Source: Pegea sp. RAD2-039
Lineage: Eukaryota > Chordata > Thaliacea > Salpida > Salpidae
Assembly: GCA_034620365.1 (NCBI GenBank)
Contig: JAQGEQ010000043.1
Coordinates: 1,364,001 to 1,428,000 of the forward strand
DNA length: 64,000 nucleotides
Direction: 5' to 3'
Below the pieces are notes generated by a model, which was given only the letters and a program-made list of their open reading frames with translations, ran no database searches and was not told the origin of the DNA. Position numbers and translations under genes: made by a program. Below, piece by piece: positions 39,101-52,507 of the stretch; position 1 is the stretch's first letter, and each line of letters opens with the position of its first letter.

Positions 39101-42100
39101 ACACAAAAATAGATTCATTAATTCGAAGATTACAACGTTTTACTGGATTGCAATAAAGTTTAAGCAGCCGGAAGCGCAAAGTATCAGTGCAAGTAAAATG
39201 ATAAAGACAACAATAACAAACAATTCAATCGAAAGTCGGCGTTAACGTTTTCAACTAATTTAATTTCTTAATTCACTTGCTATCACTTATTATTCAAATT
39301 AAGTTAACTTCGAAAATAAAATCTAACTGCTACAAAGTACTTAACCTAGATAATTGTTTAATTCATTAAGCAAACAAACTTTGAGGCTGACTCATTTTAC
39401 TCATGCGGTGGAAGTATTTTCCGGTTAAATGACAAAAACAAAGTCTTACATACTAAAAAAATATGTATTTGGGTTTATGCTATCATACAGCTTATTTGAA
39501 TAAGATAAAGTTGTTAAGTGCTTGGCTAGTAACTTTAGGCTCAATGCTTATGGTTTTGCTTCCTACTGTTTCAGAAGAATACGAACAATCAACAGCGGGT
39601 AATTCTTCACCCAGTTCATCAAACCCACATACATGTGAAAACAACCAGATAGAAAAAATGAGACGTGTTCATGACTTCATTAGTGGATATTCAGCTGCTG
39701 TTCGAATGGCTCATCAAGTAGGAGCAACCCATGATAAAAAAGAATGTCTCTGTTTGAATGATGAAGATAAGAAAGTCTCTCCAAGAGACTTTAATATGCC
39801 CTTCTTCAATACTTCTAAAATGAATCGGTGAGTTTGAAGCTGATTTTATGTTTGATGTAAATTGAAAAGTTCTCTTTTTTGAATTATTTTTAAACTAATA
39901 TAAGCAACTTAGTTTAATATCTTTTCTATTTGTGTTTAAACCTAACTTTTTTATTGCTAACTTGTCCGTATACCTAACTAATTAGTTGTGTTTAATCGAT
40001 TCATGGACAGTTTCAAAAAACTTTTATTAAACTCGAGTCTGGGCACTAAGTCTCTAATGTCTATAAACTGAGAAACTCTCTAAGTTTGCCGTGATGATTG
40101 ATTTGCCAGTTATCACAAAGATTATGACTATCAATTGATTATTTAATGCTAAAGTTTACCAGACAAATGGTCTAAAAATTTTTCATGTGACATAGAACAT
40201 TCTTAGGGGGCACAAGAAAGGCTTTATTGAATTAAAAGATAGTAAGCAGAGATTTCTTTGAGTTACGCAGCAACTAATACATAAAATCTTTTTATCGTAT
40301 ACAAACTTTTCCTTTAACAGCACGCAACAAACTTTATTAGAAGTTTGGACGCTTGTCAAAAATTATTTTTTATATTTCATGATTAAAAATCTAAAAATAA
40401 TTAAATTGAATTAACAGTTAAGATATCGAATAATTCTTTAGATAAAATTTTACCTACTACTTAGGCAAGTTTTTTTCCCTTTAAAGGGTCCAGATGTTTA
40501 AATAATAATTGGTATAAGGCCTTGCCAGTTTCAAAATATTATTTTCTAATAATGCACTTTTTCTAAAATATTAGATAAATTAAGTTTATTCAGTTAAGTA
40601 ATTCAAAATTATAAATATCATTTTAACTCGTTTAGGTTGTTTTGATGTTGAGATGAATATGATTTTTAAGGTTTAAATTTAGACCTTAGTTTATCTATTT
40701 ATTTAATTGTTTATTTATTACAAAAAATGCGAAGGAGGGTGCCTAAAGAGAGCAGCTCCCGCTAACACACATTCTCACAAATAACATCTATTAAGTTAGT
40801 AATATAGAAAGAAAAGATGTAACATTTCTATTTATTTGTAAAATTGATCATTTTTTATCCAAAGTTAAAAGTGTAAAGCCTCAAAGTTTCATACGATCAA
40901 TTATCAAGCTATCCACTTTATTTAAAGTCAACTCTGTATAAAGTGCTTCATTTATTTGTTCACACATTTACATATTATATTTATATTAGCACTTAACTAG
41001 ATTACCAAGAAATCTAATTTTACTTCATCTCCTACTCACATCCGTCAAAACTAAAAATAGTTAAATTTAAATAGAATATAGAAGGATTTTCAGAATCAAT
41101 CTAAACAAGTTTACCACTAACATTTTAACTTAGAAATATGCTGGGAAATATTTAAAATTTTTAAGACTCGAAAAAATTTCTAAAGCTTATTTTTGACTCT
41201 TCATATATCGGTCTGATAATAAATCATCCATTTATTTGAATCTTCATTAGAACTCTAAATAAGCTATATAAAATTAAATGATATTTTTGTTTAAGGCAAT
41301 ATTAAACAAACTTAATTTACTTTTTTATCATATCACCAATTTTCTAAAAGATTATTTTACTTGAAAGTTATCACAAAATTGATCAGTTTTTTTCTAATTT
41401 GATCGTCCCCTTTTTATTGTAAACTTGATTTACAATTCATTTTAAGTAAAACTACAAGTTGTATTTTAGAGCTTTTTATCATTTATTAATGATTAGCTGA
41501 CTAGCTGAAGTCAGTAAGTAAACAGAATTCAAAGATAGCAAACTTAAAAAAGTTAATTAGTCATCTGGAGGTAACGGAAAAGGAAGCTGTTAAAACTATT
41601 TTGACACTACATCTAATAATATTAATATACTTTTTATGATTGAGTTATCTTTCATTGGTTTAAAATCTTTTTACTGTTGTTAGATATCCGTTAGTCATAT
41701 TTTACTAAGATGAACTACTTTACTACAGAAATGAAAAAAAAATCTCTAAATGAGTTTAAGCTCAATAGTTTGTCATTTTTTATTACAGCAATTGACACTT
41801 TTTCTGACTGATTCGATTGATATTCTTGATCATAAATCACCAAACTATCATATATCTAAACTACAAAATACTGCATATATTTTATATTACTATTATTAAA
41901 TTAATTACAAAACTCACTCTTAGCTTTTAAAAGCTTGCAATGTAATCTTTAGCAGGCTTCTATTTTTGAGTTTTGTTTACAAAACAAGCAGTCTGTAAAA
42001 GTGTCACCTTTCTATTATTTTAAAACCCATTTAATAAATCCAGCACCTTCTTTTAAATTTCATATAAATCAGTTTAAAAACAATATCTATGATTTTTGCA

Positions 42101-44630
42101 TCGAAAAATTGAATTGATTCATCGTTATAACAAATAATCGTTTTTTGAAAACTCTTTTGTCACATCAATTTCTTAATAACTTTATCTCTTTTTAACCACT
42201 AAGCTAGGCAAACATGAGTTCTTTGTTTGTTTGAGTCACTACTTATATAATGTGTTTACTTATTGTATAAAAAGGCTTGCTTGTTTATTCAAAAAATGGT
42301 AGTTTATTACTAGAAATTCTGAGTTATAACCTAAATTTAGGTGTCTCTATTTGACACAAAAGCTAATAGAATAAGTTAACTTATATTTTACAGATCTAGT
42401 GTTAGTCTATTAAATAAAAAATTGTTGTTTACTTTCAGTTACAAAACAGCAGACAATTTCTCAACACCACATGCTGTCTTCTCACAGCGAAAAAGAAACA
42501 ACAACAATTTTTACTCTTCTATTAGCCCTTGGATTCCAGGAATAACCTCGTTGCGTGACCGACCAAGTGAAAGCTCACAAGAAGCACACAACATGCGAGT
42601 ACCCATCAACCGTACAGAAACTTATCAAACAGACTTTCCAGTACGTTCTACTGTTGATTTCCGCCAACCTCCGGATGTATTCTTAGTTTCATCTATGGAT
42701 CGTATAGACAAGAAAGCTTCTTTAAGTGATTCAACTGTCTCTTCATCAGCAGCTGTTAATCTCTCATTAAATAAAGAGCATTTTGAAGCAAACCTTCAAA
42801 CAAGGCAAAGCTTATACGAAACTAATGCCATTGCATCATCACCTAGTGATTCAACATCAGATCAAGTATCAATCAGTTTACATAGCATTTATCGACCTCT
42901 CGCCAAATATCCTAGCCCTATTTATTCCAATAAATCATCTGTAAGCGGACATCAGAAGCATAAAACTGAAGACTTCAGAAAAAGTAGACAGCAGTCTGAT
43001 GATAATCATGAAACGATACAGCCAATTAATCTTGCTACAAGAAACTATTCATCTGATGAGACTGAGCTAAAAGTAGACGGTTTAAACGATGGGGACAGTC
43101 TGATTGAAAGACAAGATGCTTTTAAGTCCACTTCTAAATATTCTAGGCATGATTTTCAGACTCAAAATGCGATTTCTAAAGCTGGAGCCCCACCCGGTAC
43201 AATACTGAATCCAGAACAAAAAGTGTGCTACCTTCCATACCCGGCAAGTGGAACTACATCGTCCTTGAACTCGAATTTAAATTTGAGAGTTGATACAAAC
43301 CAGTCAATTGCTAACTATATCTATCCAACATATGACCAAACACTTACTAAATTACAAATACAACATTTACAATCTCTTCAACAACAGCAGCAACGAATGA
43401 GACGTATACAACAAACGCAACAGCAAATGATGAGATTTCATCAGCAACAACAACATGTTCAACACCCAAGATATAAATCACAAAGAAATTCGGGTGATTT
43501 AACTTACAATAAAGTTCAGACTCCATCATCACCCTCTTCTAATCCGCCATCATCATACTCACAAACTTCTCAGCTACCAAATCCTACCCAGGGCCATCCT
43601 TCGCGCCAATCAATACGATCATCTTCAATTATTAATCCTGTTCCTTCATCTACAACTATATTGAATAACAAGCAAAAGTTGATCAGACAGAACAATGAAC
43701 AAAGACCAGCTTTCGGTGGCGAAATTTCAAATGCTTCAAACCGAATTTTAGCTCTCAACGCATCCTCTAAACAGCCTAATAGGAAGATGCAACCGGTTAG
43801 TGAGTTGTTAGCAAGACTTCGAGGTGTCAGTAAAGATGAGATCACTCGAATGAACGCAATTCCAAATGCGGGTAAAAGAGCAAGACGAATGCATAACATT
43901 GTTCATATGCCGGTAAATTTAATCAACTTTTTACAATTAGAGCAATTATATATTTTTTTCTCTTGTGCTTTAAATAATATTTCGAAAAATAGTTAAATGA
44001 CTGATTAACCTACATAATTTATCGTAGCCTTTGACGTTACGTGTAACTAAATTTGTATTTTTGTGATGTTAATTGGATCAAACATAAATAGTAACTTGAT
44101 CAAAACTATCATCCATTGTTGTTAAGAATATTTTGTATTTTATAAAATTTCACAGTGTTTTCTGATGAAATGAAACTATTTATTTTGACATTTAGACACT
44201 TTGATCTTTCTAAAAACTGTCGGAGACTTCTGGGTTGTTTTTCCGATAATCTGTATCTTAAATGCACTATTAATAAGCTTGATTTTTACTTTAACTTTAA
44301 ACTTAGGTGCAAACGGTTTACGTAAGAACAATTATTTATTCCTTTTTTCAGAGTATCTCTTTACCTCGAGGAAATAGTGCAAATCAGCAAGCATTTTCAA
44401 GAATTGATCAAGATCATTTAAGGTTCGTTTACAGCCAGCAGCAACAACAAGATGAAAGGCCCTTACATCTACTAACAGCGAACTCTTATTCTGAAGATAC
44501 ACTTCAGAATAACAGCTTATCACTAACTTGTGGAACTTTTTCAAATAGAAGAAGAAGACAAGAAGCTTTGAAATCGGATACAATTTATCCTGAAAGCGCT
44601 GAACCACTTTTAAAAGTTTCAAGGCGATGA
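24161..44630 (+). CDS. Bcl-3/IkB-like ankyrin-repeat protein with long Gln/Ser-rich tail (5' end missing)
   Basis: Fifteen exons join in frame: 24161-24256, 26134-26334, 26640-26732, 26798-26917, 28731-29237, 29518-29626, 30256-30472, 36302-36390, 36523-36600, 36696-36860, 37690-38382, 38600-38765, 39575-39827, 42439-43912, 44352-44630. They give 1,512 residues; at least one upstream exon is missing. About 335 N-terminal residues match no family I know. Ankyrin repeats follow (residues about 336-520): DGDTLLHLIVLCGHLPLCKE, QTPLHLSIACLNDDIAVCLA, GNNAIHLAVLYA, GFAPIHIAVKYNKDRVIAIL with GGADINRR, and GGATAFILATREKKNKIVQT. This order and spacing resemble Bcl-3 and other atypical nuclear IkB proteins, which bind NF-kB dimers. 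No Rel homology domain is present. The remaining 950 or so residues are Ser/Gln/Asn-rich with a poly-Gln block and basic clusters (GKRARR, NRRRRQ) that could target the nucleus. The NF-kB role is inference. Weaker acceptors: exons starting 26798 and 36696. Confidence 0.75.
25925..25945. repeat. Perfect 21-base palindrome in an intron
   Basis: ATTAATCTAA and its reverse complement are separated by a single T in the first long intron of the ankyrin gene. In such AT-rich DNA it may be chance. Confidence 0.6.
30473..36301. other. 5.8 kb intron of the ankyrin gene
   Basis: The GTTTGTT donor after 30472 and the TTTTCAG acceptor before 36302 bound the largest intron of the window, which separates two ankyrin repeats (...SINFE and GFAPIHIAV...). 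No nested gene was recognised. A 60-codon open frame at 33692-33874 looks fortuitous. Confidence 0.6.
40718..40840. mobile_element. Partial copy of the inverted-repeat element
   Basis: 40718-40746 matches the terminal repeat of the element at 2492-3022 at about 25 of 29 positions. The next bases (about 40760-40783) are identical over roughly 24 bases to the reverse complement of 2956-2980, and weaker similarity continues to about 40840. Only one end is present, so this is a truncated or solo copy. It lies inside the 2.6 kb intron between exons ending at 39827 and starting at 42439. Confidence 0.6.
43355..43470 (+). repeat. Poly-glutamine-encoding CAA/CAG repeat
   Basis: Within the largest exon of the ankyrin gene, CAA/CAG-rich sequence encodes runs of Gln interrupted by Met, Arg and His (for example SLQQQQQRMRR, TQQQMM and HQQQQHVQH). 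Mixed CAA and CAG codons suggest selection on the protein, or an old repeat, rather than a pure expanding microsatellite. Confidence 0.85.
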
Positions 44631-47600
44631 GATTTAAACATTTAAATATCGTCTTTTTAAAGAGTTTGTTCTAAAACTTGATTTTTTTTTGTTAAAATGT
44701 TTATCTTGAAATAATATCGCTTGTAAAGTTTTATTTTGGTTTTGTTTTTTCTATTATGGTGAACTCAATTTAAAAACTTTCATCATAATCAGCATACTTT
44801 GATCAAAACTACGAAATAAGATCTGAAATTACTAGGTGCCGTCAATCGTGTTGTCATTTTTTTTTTCATTCAAACGTCCTTTGTCATTGTAAGCATGCAG
44901 AAAAGAAATTGTCGTAAGAACAAAACCCGAATACCCTACAAAATTATGTTTCAATGTTTTATTTTTTACAACTAAAAATCAAAATACTCGAAATTTATCT
45001 TCGTTTTGAATAACATTTGAATATAAATTATTCACAGGGTTACTAAATGTTTTTTTTGCTTTTTTTGGTCATTCTTTGTGTAGCTTTCAAAATAAATTTT
45101 GATCAATCATATATTTGAAGATCTTATTTATTGTTTTTCCCTTTGAAGATATTTAATTCGGTGTTTACTGTCAAAATAATATGCTACGCGGCTTTCAATG
45201 TTTTATTCAGTTATAAATAAATTTTGATGAAAGTATTTTTAAGCAATACCTGTTAGAGTTTCTTTTTTTCTTTTTAGATCTTTAAAAAAGATCTCTTTTT
45301 AAAATTTCACAAAAGGGTTTTAAGAGATTTGAGAAACAAAACTTTTTTTCAACTTTAAACAAAAATCTTTTGCACACATTGTACTTATATTCGAATATTT
45401 TTACGTCAAAATTTTCAACAAGCAACGTGATTAGATGTTTTCCTTTCTTGATTTTGTACAGTTGATTTTTTACTTACATTAGTGGATAAATATGTGACTA
45501 AGATAATAAATAGTATGCATAGATTAAGTTGACTGAATAGACTGATTATTTTAGTTCATTTGCATGCTGAACATGGAATTTGCTGCTTCTGGTCAATCAC
45601 TGCAGCAATTGAATCACAATCTCATCAAACTTATAAGATTGATGCAGCAGTTTTGCTAAATTATAAAAAACACGAAAACATTTTATGTTAAAAATATTTT
45701 TTTAATAGGGTATTGCTTAAAGTTGAGGTTGAATATTTTATTTCAATTTTGTTTTTCATTTTTACAAAGCATTAAGAAACGCGGTATTTAGAAAACTAAG
45801 ATAGCTTTTATAGCAAAACTCAAAGATAGTAAATTTTACTGAGAAAACTAAAATAACCGTCTTTCTAGTGAATACAGTTTACCATTATCCTATTTAAATC
45901 TTTGCTTACCTATAAACAGTAAGAAGTTATCTATAAAAAGGTTTAGCATAAGTTAATTTACTTTATTTTAATTTCAGAAAATGATTATTAAGAAGCTTAC
46001 TTAAAACTAAAAACAGCAAATTAGTTTAATTAAGCAAAATTTCAACTATAAAAAATTAAATGAATATTGGTCTATGTATTTGAACAAAAAAAGTCAAAGG
46101 TTATTTAATTTTTAGATCGAAAAGATATATTTAAAAAATCTCGAATCTAAGCTTTTAATTGATTTTTGGCAATAAATATTGCAGAAGTATAAAAATAGGC
46201 TCATTTGGTTATTCATCAAAGTAGACAGTTGACTTAAACAAGTTAAAATTAAAATGTAGGTTAAATTTTAATTATCCAAAAGTAGTTAAGTGGAAGACAG
46301 AATTATGACGATTGTGAGAGCATATACATAAAATAAAGAATAAAAAAAACTTCGGTGGCTTTTTGAAGCTTGATTTATTATGTGACCTATAAAATAATTA
46401 TATGACTGACAGATAAGATAAAGAAAACTTTGTTTTCTACAGAATTCTCAGTTGTTGAACATAGAAAAAGCTGACCAATAGTATATACATTTAGCGTTAA
46501 TGCTTCTAGTTACTTTTTTTAGCTTCAGCGTAGGCTTGAACTATCTGTAGAATTCTTAGCAAAGTATCTATGGAGCTTAAATAAAACAAATCAGCTTGTG
46601 ACTAGATGAAGTTAACTGTACCTTGTACATCCTTTTCCCCGTTTTGAGGTCATTCAAGCGTTTATTTATATCACCAAATAGAACAGAATATTTTTGGCAA
46701 CATTTTTATATACAGTTATTCGTATATTACAAGCAAATGCTTTTATACTTGTGATGGTATGTATATATTATGAAAATGTCTTAAAACATGTATCAATTAC
46801 TATAAGTGTGAATTATACACATTTTCAGTGGAGTAATACTTTCATGGCTCATTGTCGGTTAATTCTTTTTGAAAATTCAGCAACGGCGAAACACTTAATA
46901 AAACATTTGATACGTAAAACGTAGTCACGTATTAATTGGCTGAAGTTGATAAGAATCTTTATTTGCATACTTTGGTTTTTAAAGAGCAAATTTCATATTT
47001 AAAAAATACCACATTATAAACTTAATTGAACAAACAGTGTGTCGAAATTCTCGTCAACTTGTTTATATATATTCAATTTTGTGTAAGTAATTAATATTGT
47101 AAAAAGTTTGGTAATTACTTAACATAAGCACATGGCTATGCACAAAACCTTTTACTTTAAAGTTTCAAATCAAAAATTTGTTAGCTTATCAACTTCATAC
47201 ATATCATTATTGTATGTTAAAGTAGTGTAGTACATTAGTACAATACAGATAGTTTAAAAAATAAAGTAAAAGCTCTATGGTAAAATAGTTTTATTTCTGA
47301 ATTAAGATTTATTTGTTAGAGTGTGTAACAGTAATCGTAGTGCGTAATAAATCACCAATAATTGTTTTAAGAAATTTTGATATAATTAGATATGTTTCAA
47401 AAACATTAAGACTTATAGAATCAAATTTTTTTTATTAAATTACAGTTAAAATTGTAATCAATTAAATTTCTAAAGTTTATTCAGCATGTCTTAAGATACC
47501 ATCAGTTATATAATTAAAACAGTTAAATGTAAAGCTTTGTAATGTAAAAAAGTCGTTTAAGATTGGTTTTTATTTTAATCATTTTTTGTCGAATTGTAAT

Positions 47601-49876
47601 TAAAAACAGATTAAAGCTTGTATAGTTATACAATTATTTAAAAAATCATTTGATTTAAAAGATGCATAATCGAATGTTTTATATGACTGTTTTATATGCT
47701 CGTTTAAAAACAAAGTACAATATAATTATGAAGCTTAGTAAAATATTTTCATAAATGGTTTTTTTAACTATTAAACAAACACTACACAAAAAAAGGAAGC
47801 AATAACTGAAAATCTCTTGTTATAAGAATCTTTTATTTTTTTTATGTGCTCTAATTATTTTTAATAACAACTATATGATTTCATATTCATTTTTTCTTTG
47901 GAATTTGATCTCAAATTAAATTTGAAATAAACCTTGAATAATATAACACGCTCGAACTGGTTTGTAATAAAAGCTCATGGAGCTCAAATTATGTTTATAC
48001 TTATTTCAGCAATTTTTTGAATTAAATTTACCAATCAAAAATGTGATATTTGGGTTAATTTGTTTAGCTTTACCTCTCAATAGTACAAAACCGGCACTTT
48101 AGTATTCTAGTTAGTTTCAATGCAAATACTCTGATTTCAATCTTACAGAGCAAAGTTATAATTTCGTTGTCTAGCAAAGTTTAAACTTACAGTTAAAACT
48201 AAGCCTACAGTTTAGAACCCCGATTCTGATAAGTTAATTTTATTGCATAAATATTTCAATAAGACCGAATCGTTGTTAAAATTATACTTGCAATCACCAG
48301 ATTCCCGTTTATACCGTTAAGTTTATAGTAAAAAGGTCAATTTCCAAAACAAGATTTCCAAAGAATTTACATTTGGCAAAAAAATAATCAAATTAGTTAT
48401 AGTAAAAATAGACGTAAAACTTATACGAAAAAATTATATAAACTTTGAAGTACTTTTTATCAGTTGCAGAGTTTGTGTCATATATACATTATTTTTATTT
48501 AGGGCAATTGATTTCTTTGTACATATATTGATAAGATATGAAATTATATTTTTACAAATGTGAGCTCATCATGAAAAGACTTCGTAAAATATCTGATACG
48601 TAGAACTTTAAAATTTGCCAAGACCTGCTTAAAAACCTAGAGGACTTGTACTACCAAACTCTCCCAGATTTATTGACTCCTAAGATTGTGTCATCAGTTT
48701 AAAGTTGGATGATTTTTATATGAAAATTATAGTAATACTGGACGTTCCATTTAATCGTTGATTGCTTAAAAAGTACATGGACTATAATACTAGCTAGTCT
48801 TAAAAATAGAATTAGTATCGTAAATTATTGTTCTTGTTATGGAGTTGCAGATAATCGGAGATAAACTAAAAACTAAATACAAAGAATAAGTTTTTTTTAA
48901 ATTGTTAATATAGTCTTTAAATATTTAAAGTTTCAAAAAAGAAATTTATCTTTAAGTTATTAAATGAGTAGTATTGAATTAAATCAAGGTAAAACTTCCT
49001 TTACTTGGTCAACTTGGTTTTGTTTTAAGTAATAGAACTATCATTTAACAAAAATATCTAATATTAAATTTTGTCATTAGCTTTTAATCTTTCGTTGATA
49101 GAATGATAAATAACTTGGTATATTTTTAAATCATTTGGTCATTTTATGAAGCAGTCTTATGATTTGTTTTTGTTTATAAACGTTTGAAAGTTATAAAAAT
49201 ATAATTCATTTCCAATTTTTATACACAGAGTAACTTTCTTATTTCTTAAAGTAGGTACCTCAAGTATTTTTTGAAATGAATAATTTCGTAATAACTTTGA
49301 TGACTTAAGCACAAAGTTGATTTATATCAGTTATATGTTCAAAATTTACTAAATTATACTCCAGAATGTTATAGTGGGGCTCACTAATGCATACTTGAAC
49401 ACTTTGACCTTGCTCAGCATTTTAACTCATCAATTATGACAATTTCATATAAATTATAATATCTAAAAATGTATTTGGATAAATATATTTTTCATGAAAT
49501 TTTATAAACTGTGATTATTGTCAATTATTTTATAAAAAAATCATTTTTATAATGTTAATAAAAACATATCATTCATACAAATGTACTAAATGCAGCTAAA
49601 TTATAAAATAATAAATAAAAAGATTTATATTTTAAGATTAAATCAAATACTTTATAAAATTTCTATTAAATTGTTATTGGTTAATTTTTGACTAAAGTCA
49701 ATTTGTTTATTTATTATATAGTCCAATTAAATTTTAGCAAGTGAAAAATACATCTTTACTAATTTATATTTATATATCTATTTTGTATGTTGTGAAATTT
49801 TACTATTTAAGAAAATTTGTTAATCAATTTATACTAATTAAAAATTAGGTTTTTTCAAAAGGTGTTAGATTTTTAG
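44631..49876. other. 5.2 kb stretch with no recognised gene
   Basis: AT-rich intergenic sequence after the ankyrin gene. No conserved coding motif, tRNA or snRNA was recognised. A 76-codon open frame at 46694-46924 lacks a proper start and family resemblance. Confidence 0.4.
49875..49876 (+). promoter_or_regulatory. 3' splice acceptor four bases before the NIPSNAP start
   Basis: GATTTTTAG ends at 49876 and the NIPSNAP ATG is at 49881. Either a 5' untranslated exon or a trans-spliced leader would join here. It could also be chance. Confidence 0.35.
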
Positions 49877-49880
49877 TGTA

Positions 49881-52507
49881 ATGCTTCCTATTTATAGAAA
49901 TCTTTCAAGAAATCCAGTGAATCTGAAAACATTCACAAATGTTTTTAACAGGTAAAAAAATATATAATAGATTGATCATCATATAAATAAAATCTCATTT
50001 AATGAATTAATTTATATACTTAATGAGTAATAAATTTCATAATTAAGTTCTTTGCAAACTAATATTTAATAAAATACAGAATTTTAATTAAATATGAACA
50101 AAATATTAATTGTTTATATTTCATTTTAGACTTAATTATATAAATCAGATATCAAGTATTTTATCATTTCGGTTGTTAGTCTCTAGTTCTAGCAAAATTG
50201 TGAAAATATGTTACAGATCAGTTAGTTCTCAAGATGTGAAAAAGTTTTTTTCTCCAAAAGTCACTCCACGTTCTGATTCACAATCTTCTCTTCTTACTAA
50301 AGAAGCTGTTAATCATCTTTACAAAATACAGTGTTAGTATATTTTTAATTAATTAATAACTTGGAAAATATTAATTAAAAATATTTCTGAAGCTTTAATT
50401 TCTATCAACTTTCTAGAAATGTCTTATAACAATCTATTGTAGTAATCTGTTAATTTTAAATACTGCTTTTGTTAATTGGACCTTTTTTTAAATCCTTTAT
50501 ATATATAATTTAAACAACAAAAAGCTGAAATTTGAAATTTATTTATTACAATAAACAAGATATATGACATGATTTTAGGGATGATCTAAAGTAAAGTTTA
50601 CTAAATTAATCAAATAGTAAAATAGTTGGCATTTTTATTCAACAATAAACAGGTTTTCTTTGAAAAGCTAATAAAGTATTATATTTATGATGATTATACT
50701 AATTATACAGGTATTAATTTGCTTGGTAAGGATATTTTAAAACTTAAGTAAATATATATATTTTTTATTTTTAGTTCATCAAGTAAAACCAGATAGATTG
50801 CCTGATTATAAAAAGCTTTGGTAAGTTTGTTCACTATCTACCCACTTACAGAAATATCAACATAAATTGGTTTATATTAACTCAAAAATACATAAAAAGA
50901 TATTTTATTCACCTATAGTTGTTAAATTTTGGAATATTTATAAATGTTATTTCTTATTAAATATATTTTGCAAGATTGTTATTGTTGATCAAATTATTTG
51001 TAGCTCTGAGCTTGTCCCTCAGATGTCTGCACTTTCAGAACTTCCCATGGAATGTGTTGGAAGTTGGTCTTGCTGGTATGGTGATCAGGATTTAGTTGGT
51101 AATCACTTTTATCAATTTATTTTAATTTTTTTTATTCTGATTTTCTGCAGTTTTATAAAAGTTTTCATTTCTTTTCTAAGACTTTCTAGATATTCACATA
51201 GATGTTTTTATTATTGTATAGCAATATATCTTTTGATAGCAAATAAATACTTATAAGTTTTACTAAAGTTGAGTTTAACTTTCTTTCTTCTGTTTAGTAC
51301 ACTTGTGGAGGTATTTGGACGGATTTAAAGCGTTCAAAGAAGCGAATATAATTCTTGATAAGCAGTCTTGGTACACAGAAATGAGATACGAAAGAAGCAA
51401 AATGATTAATTCTCGAACTAATCAATTACTTTACGAATTCTCATTTTGGAACGAAGTCCTTCCTCGAAAAGGTCCTAACATTTATGAGTTGAGATCATAT
51501 CATCTTAGAGTAAGTTTGAAAGTATTTTATGTGTAAATTTTGTCGTCTTCATTTTTTCTTCTCAATAGGATTGAAATTCTTATAGTTTCAAGTATTCATC
51601 ACCTAGTTGGTCATTTTGAAAAGATTTAAATACTTAGGTTATAAGTCATTTCTTTAAAGACTTATTCAAAATCTGCAACTTACTAAGAAGCGTAAACAAG
51701 TTTTTGAAAAATATAATTATTCTCATTTAATTTGAGAAGATTCTATTTCGAATTCACTCATAACTCCATTGATTCCAATCAGTTTATCTCCAGAAAAATG
51801 TTTAGAACAAAGATATAAATGGCTATTTTGGTCGATATAATATTTGCCAATAAAACTTTTATCATCAGCTATTAATTAAATTTTCATTCAACTTTGTGTT
51901 TCATTCTATAAATATCAACTTTATAAATAGCATTTTCAAAGAATTTTTGCAAATTCAGGCAAATTTTTAATTGACTTTATAATTAGTTTTCCACCTAAAA
52001 TTGTTATTGCCAAAAAAAACAATTTATTTTAATTGCAATAAGTTTTTTTCAGCCTGGAACTATGTTAGAATGGGCTAACTGCTGGTGAGCAGATTTGGTT
52101 TCAATCTGGAAACTGCTCAGGCTATTAAATTATATTTTTCTGCAGGGCACGTGGTATCCAAAAAAGACAGAAAAATCAAGAAGCTGTAGGTGGGTTTTTC
52201 TCGGAAATTGGTGATTTGAACGTTGTTCATCATTTGTGGGGTGAGATTTTATACTAGCGTGCCTCACACTTTTTTGAAGTTCTTTGATTTAGTTAAGTTT
52301 TTCTTCAGCTTACAAAGATCTTGAAAACAGAAAAGTCACTCGACAAGCAGCATGGGAAAATCCGGGCTGGGATAATACTGTGTATTATACAGGTTGGAAA
52401 CTGATAATTAATTTTCAATTTTGATCAAACTATCTTCTACAGTTCCTTTGATCCGAAACATGACCTCCCGGATACTTGTTCCTTTGGAACATTCACCTCT
52501 TCAGTGA
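49881..52507 (+). CDS. NIPSNAP: NIPSNAP family mitochondrial protein
   Basis: Nine exons: 49881-49951, 50130-50332, 50775-50820, 51004-51098, 51298-51509, 52053-52084, 52146-52240, 52309-52392, 52443-52507; 300 residues (human NIPSNAP1/2 about 285). The first 60 or so residues are rich in Arg, Ser and hydrophobics with almost no acids, as in a mitochondrial presequence. Family blocks follow: [74 protein letters not shown], and a C-terminus in [13 protein letters not shown] close to the family's invariant end. These form the two NIPSNAP (dimeric alpha/beta barrel) repeats. In mammals NIPSNAP1/2 are mitochondrial matrix proteins exposed on damaged mitochondria as mitophagy signals. The function here is inferred from the family. 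Exon 6 is only 32 bases. Confidence 0.93.

Noticed and set aside
43347-43899. Two - strand open frames of 61 and 109 codons
   Set aside because: They lie antisense within the 1.5 kb Gln/Ser-rich exon and mirror its codon composition.
44332-44622. 96-codon - strand open frame
   Set aside because: Antisense to the last exon of the ankyrin gene; no family resemblance.
46694-46924. 76-codon open frame in the gene-free stretch
   Set aside because: It starts from a non-ATG codon and resembles no family; judged fortuitous.
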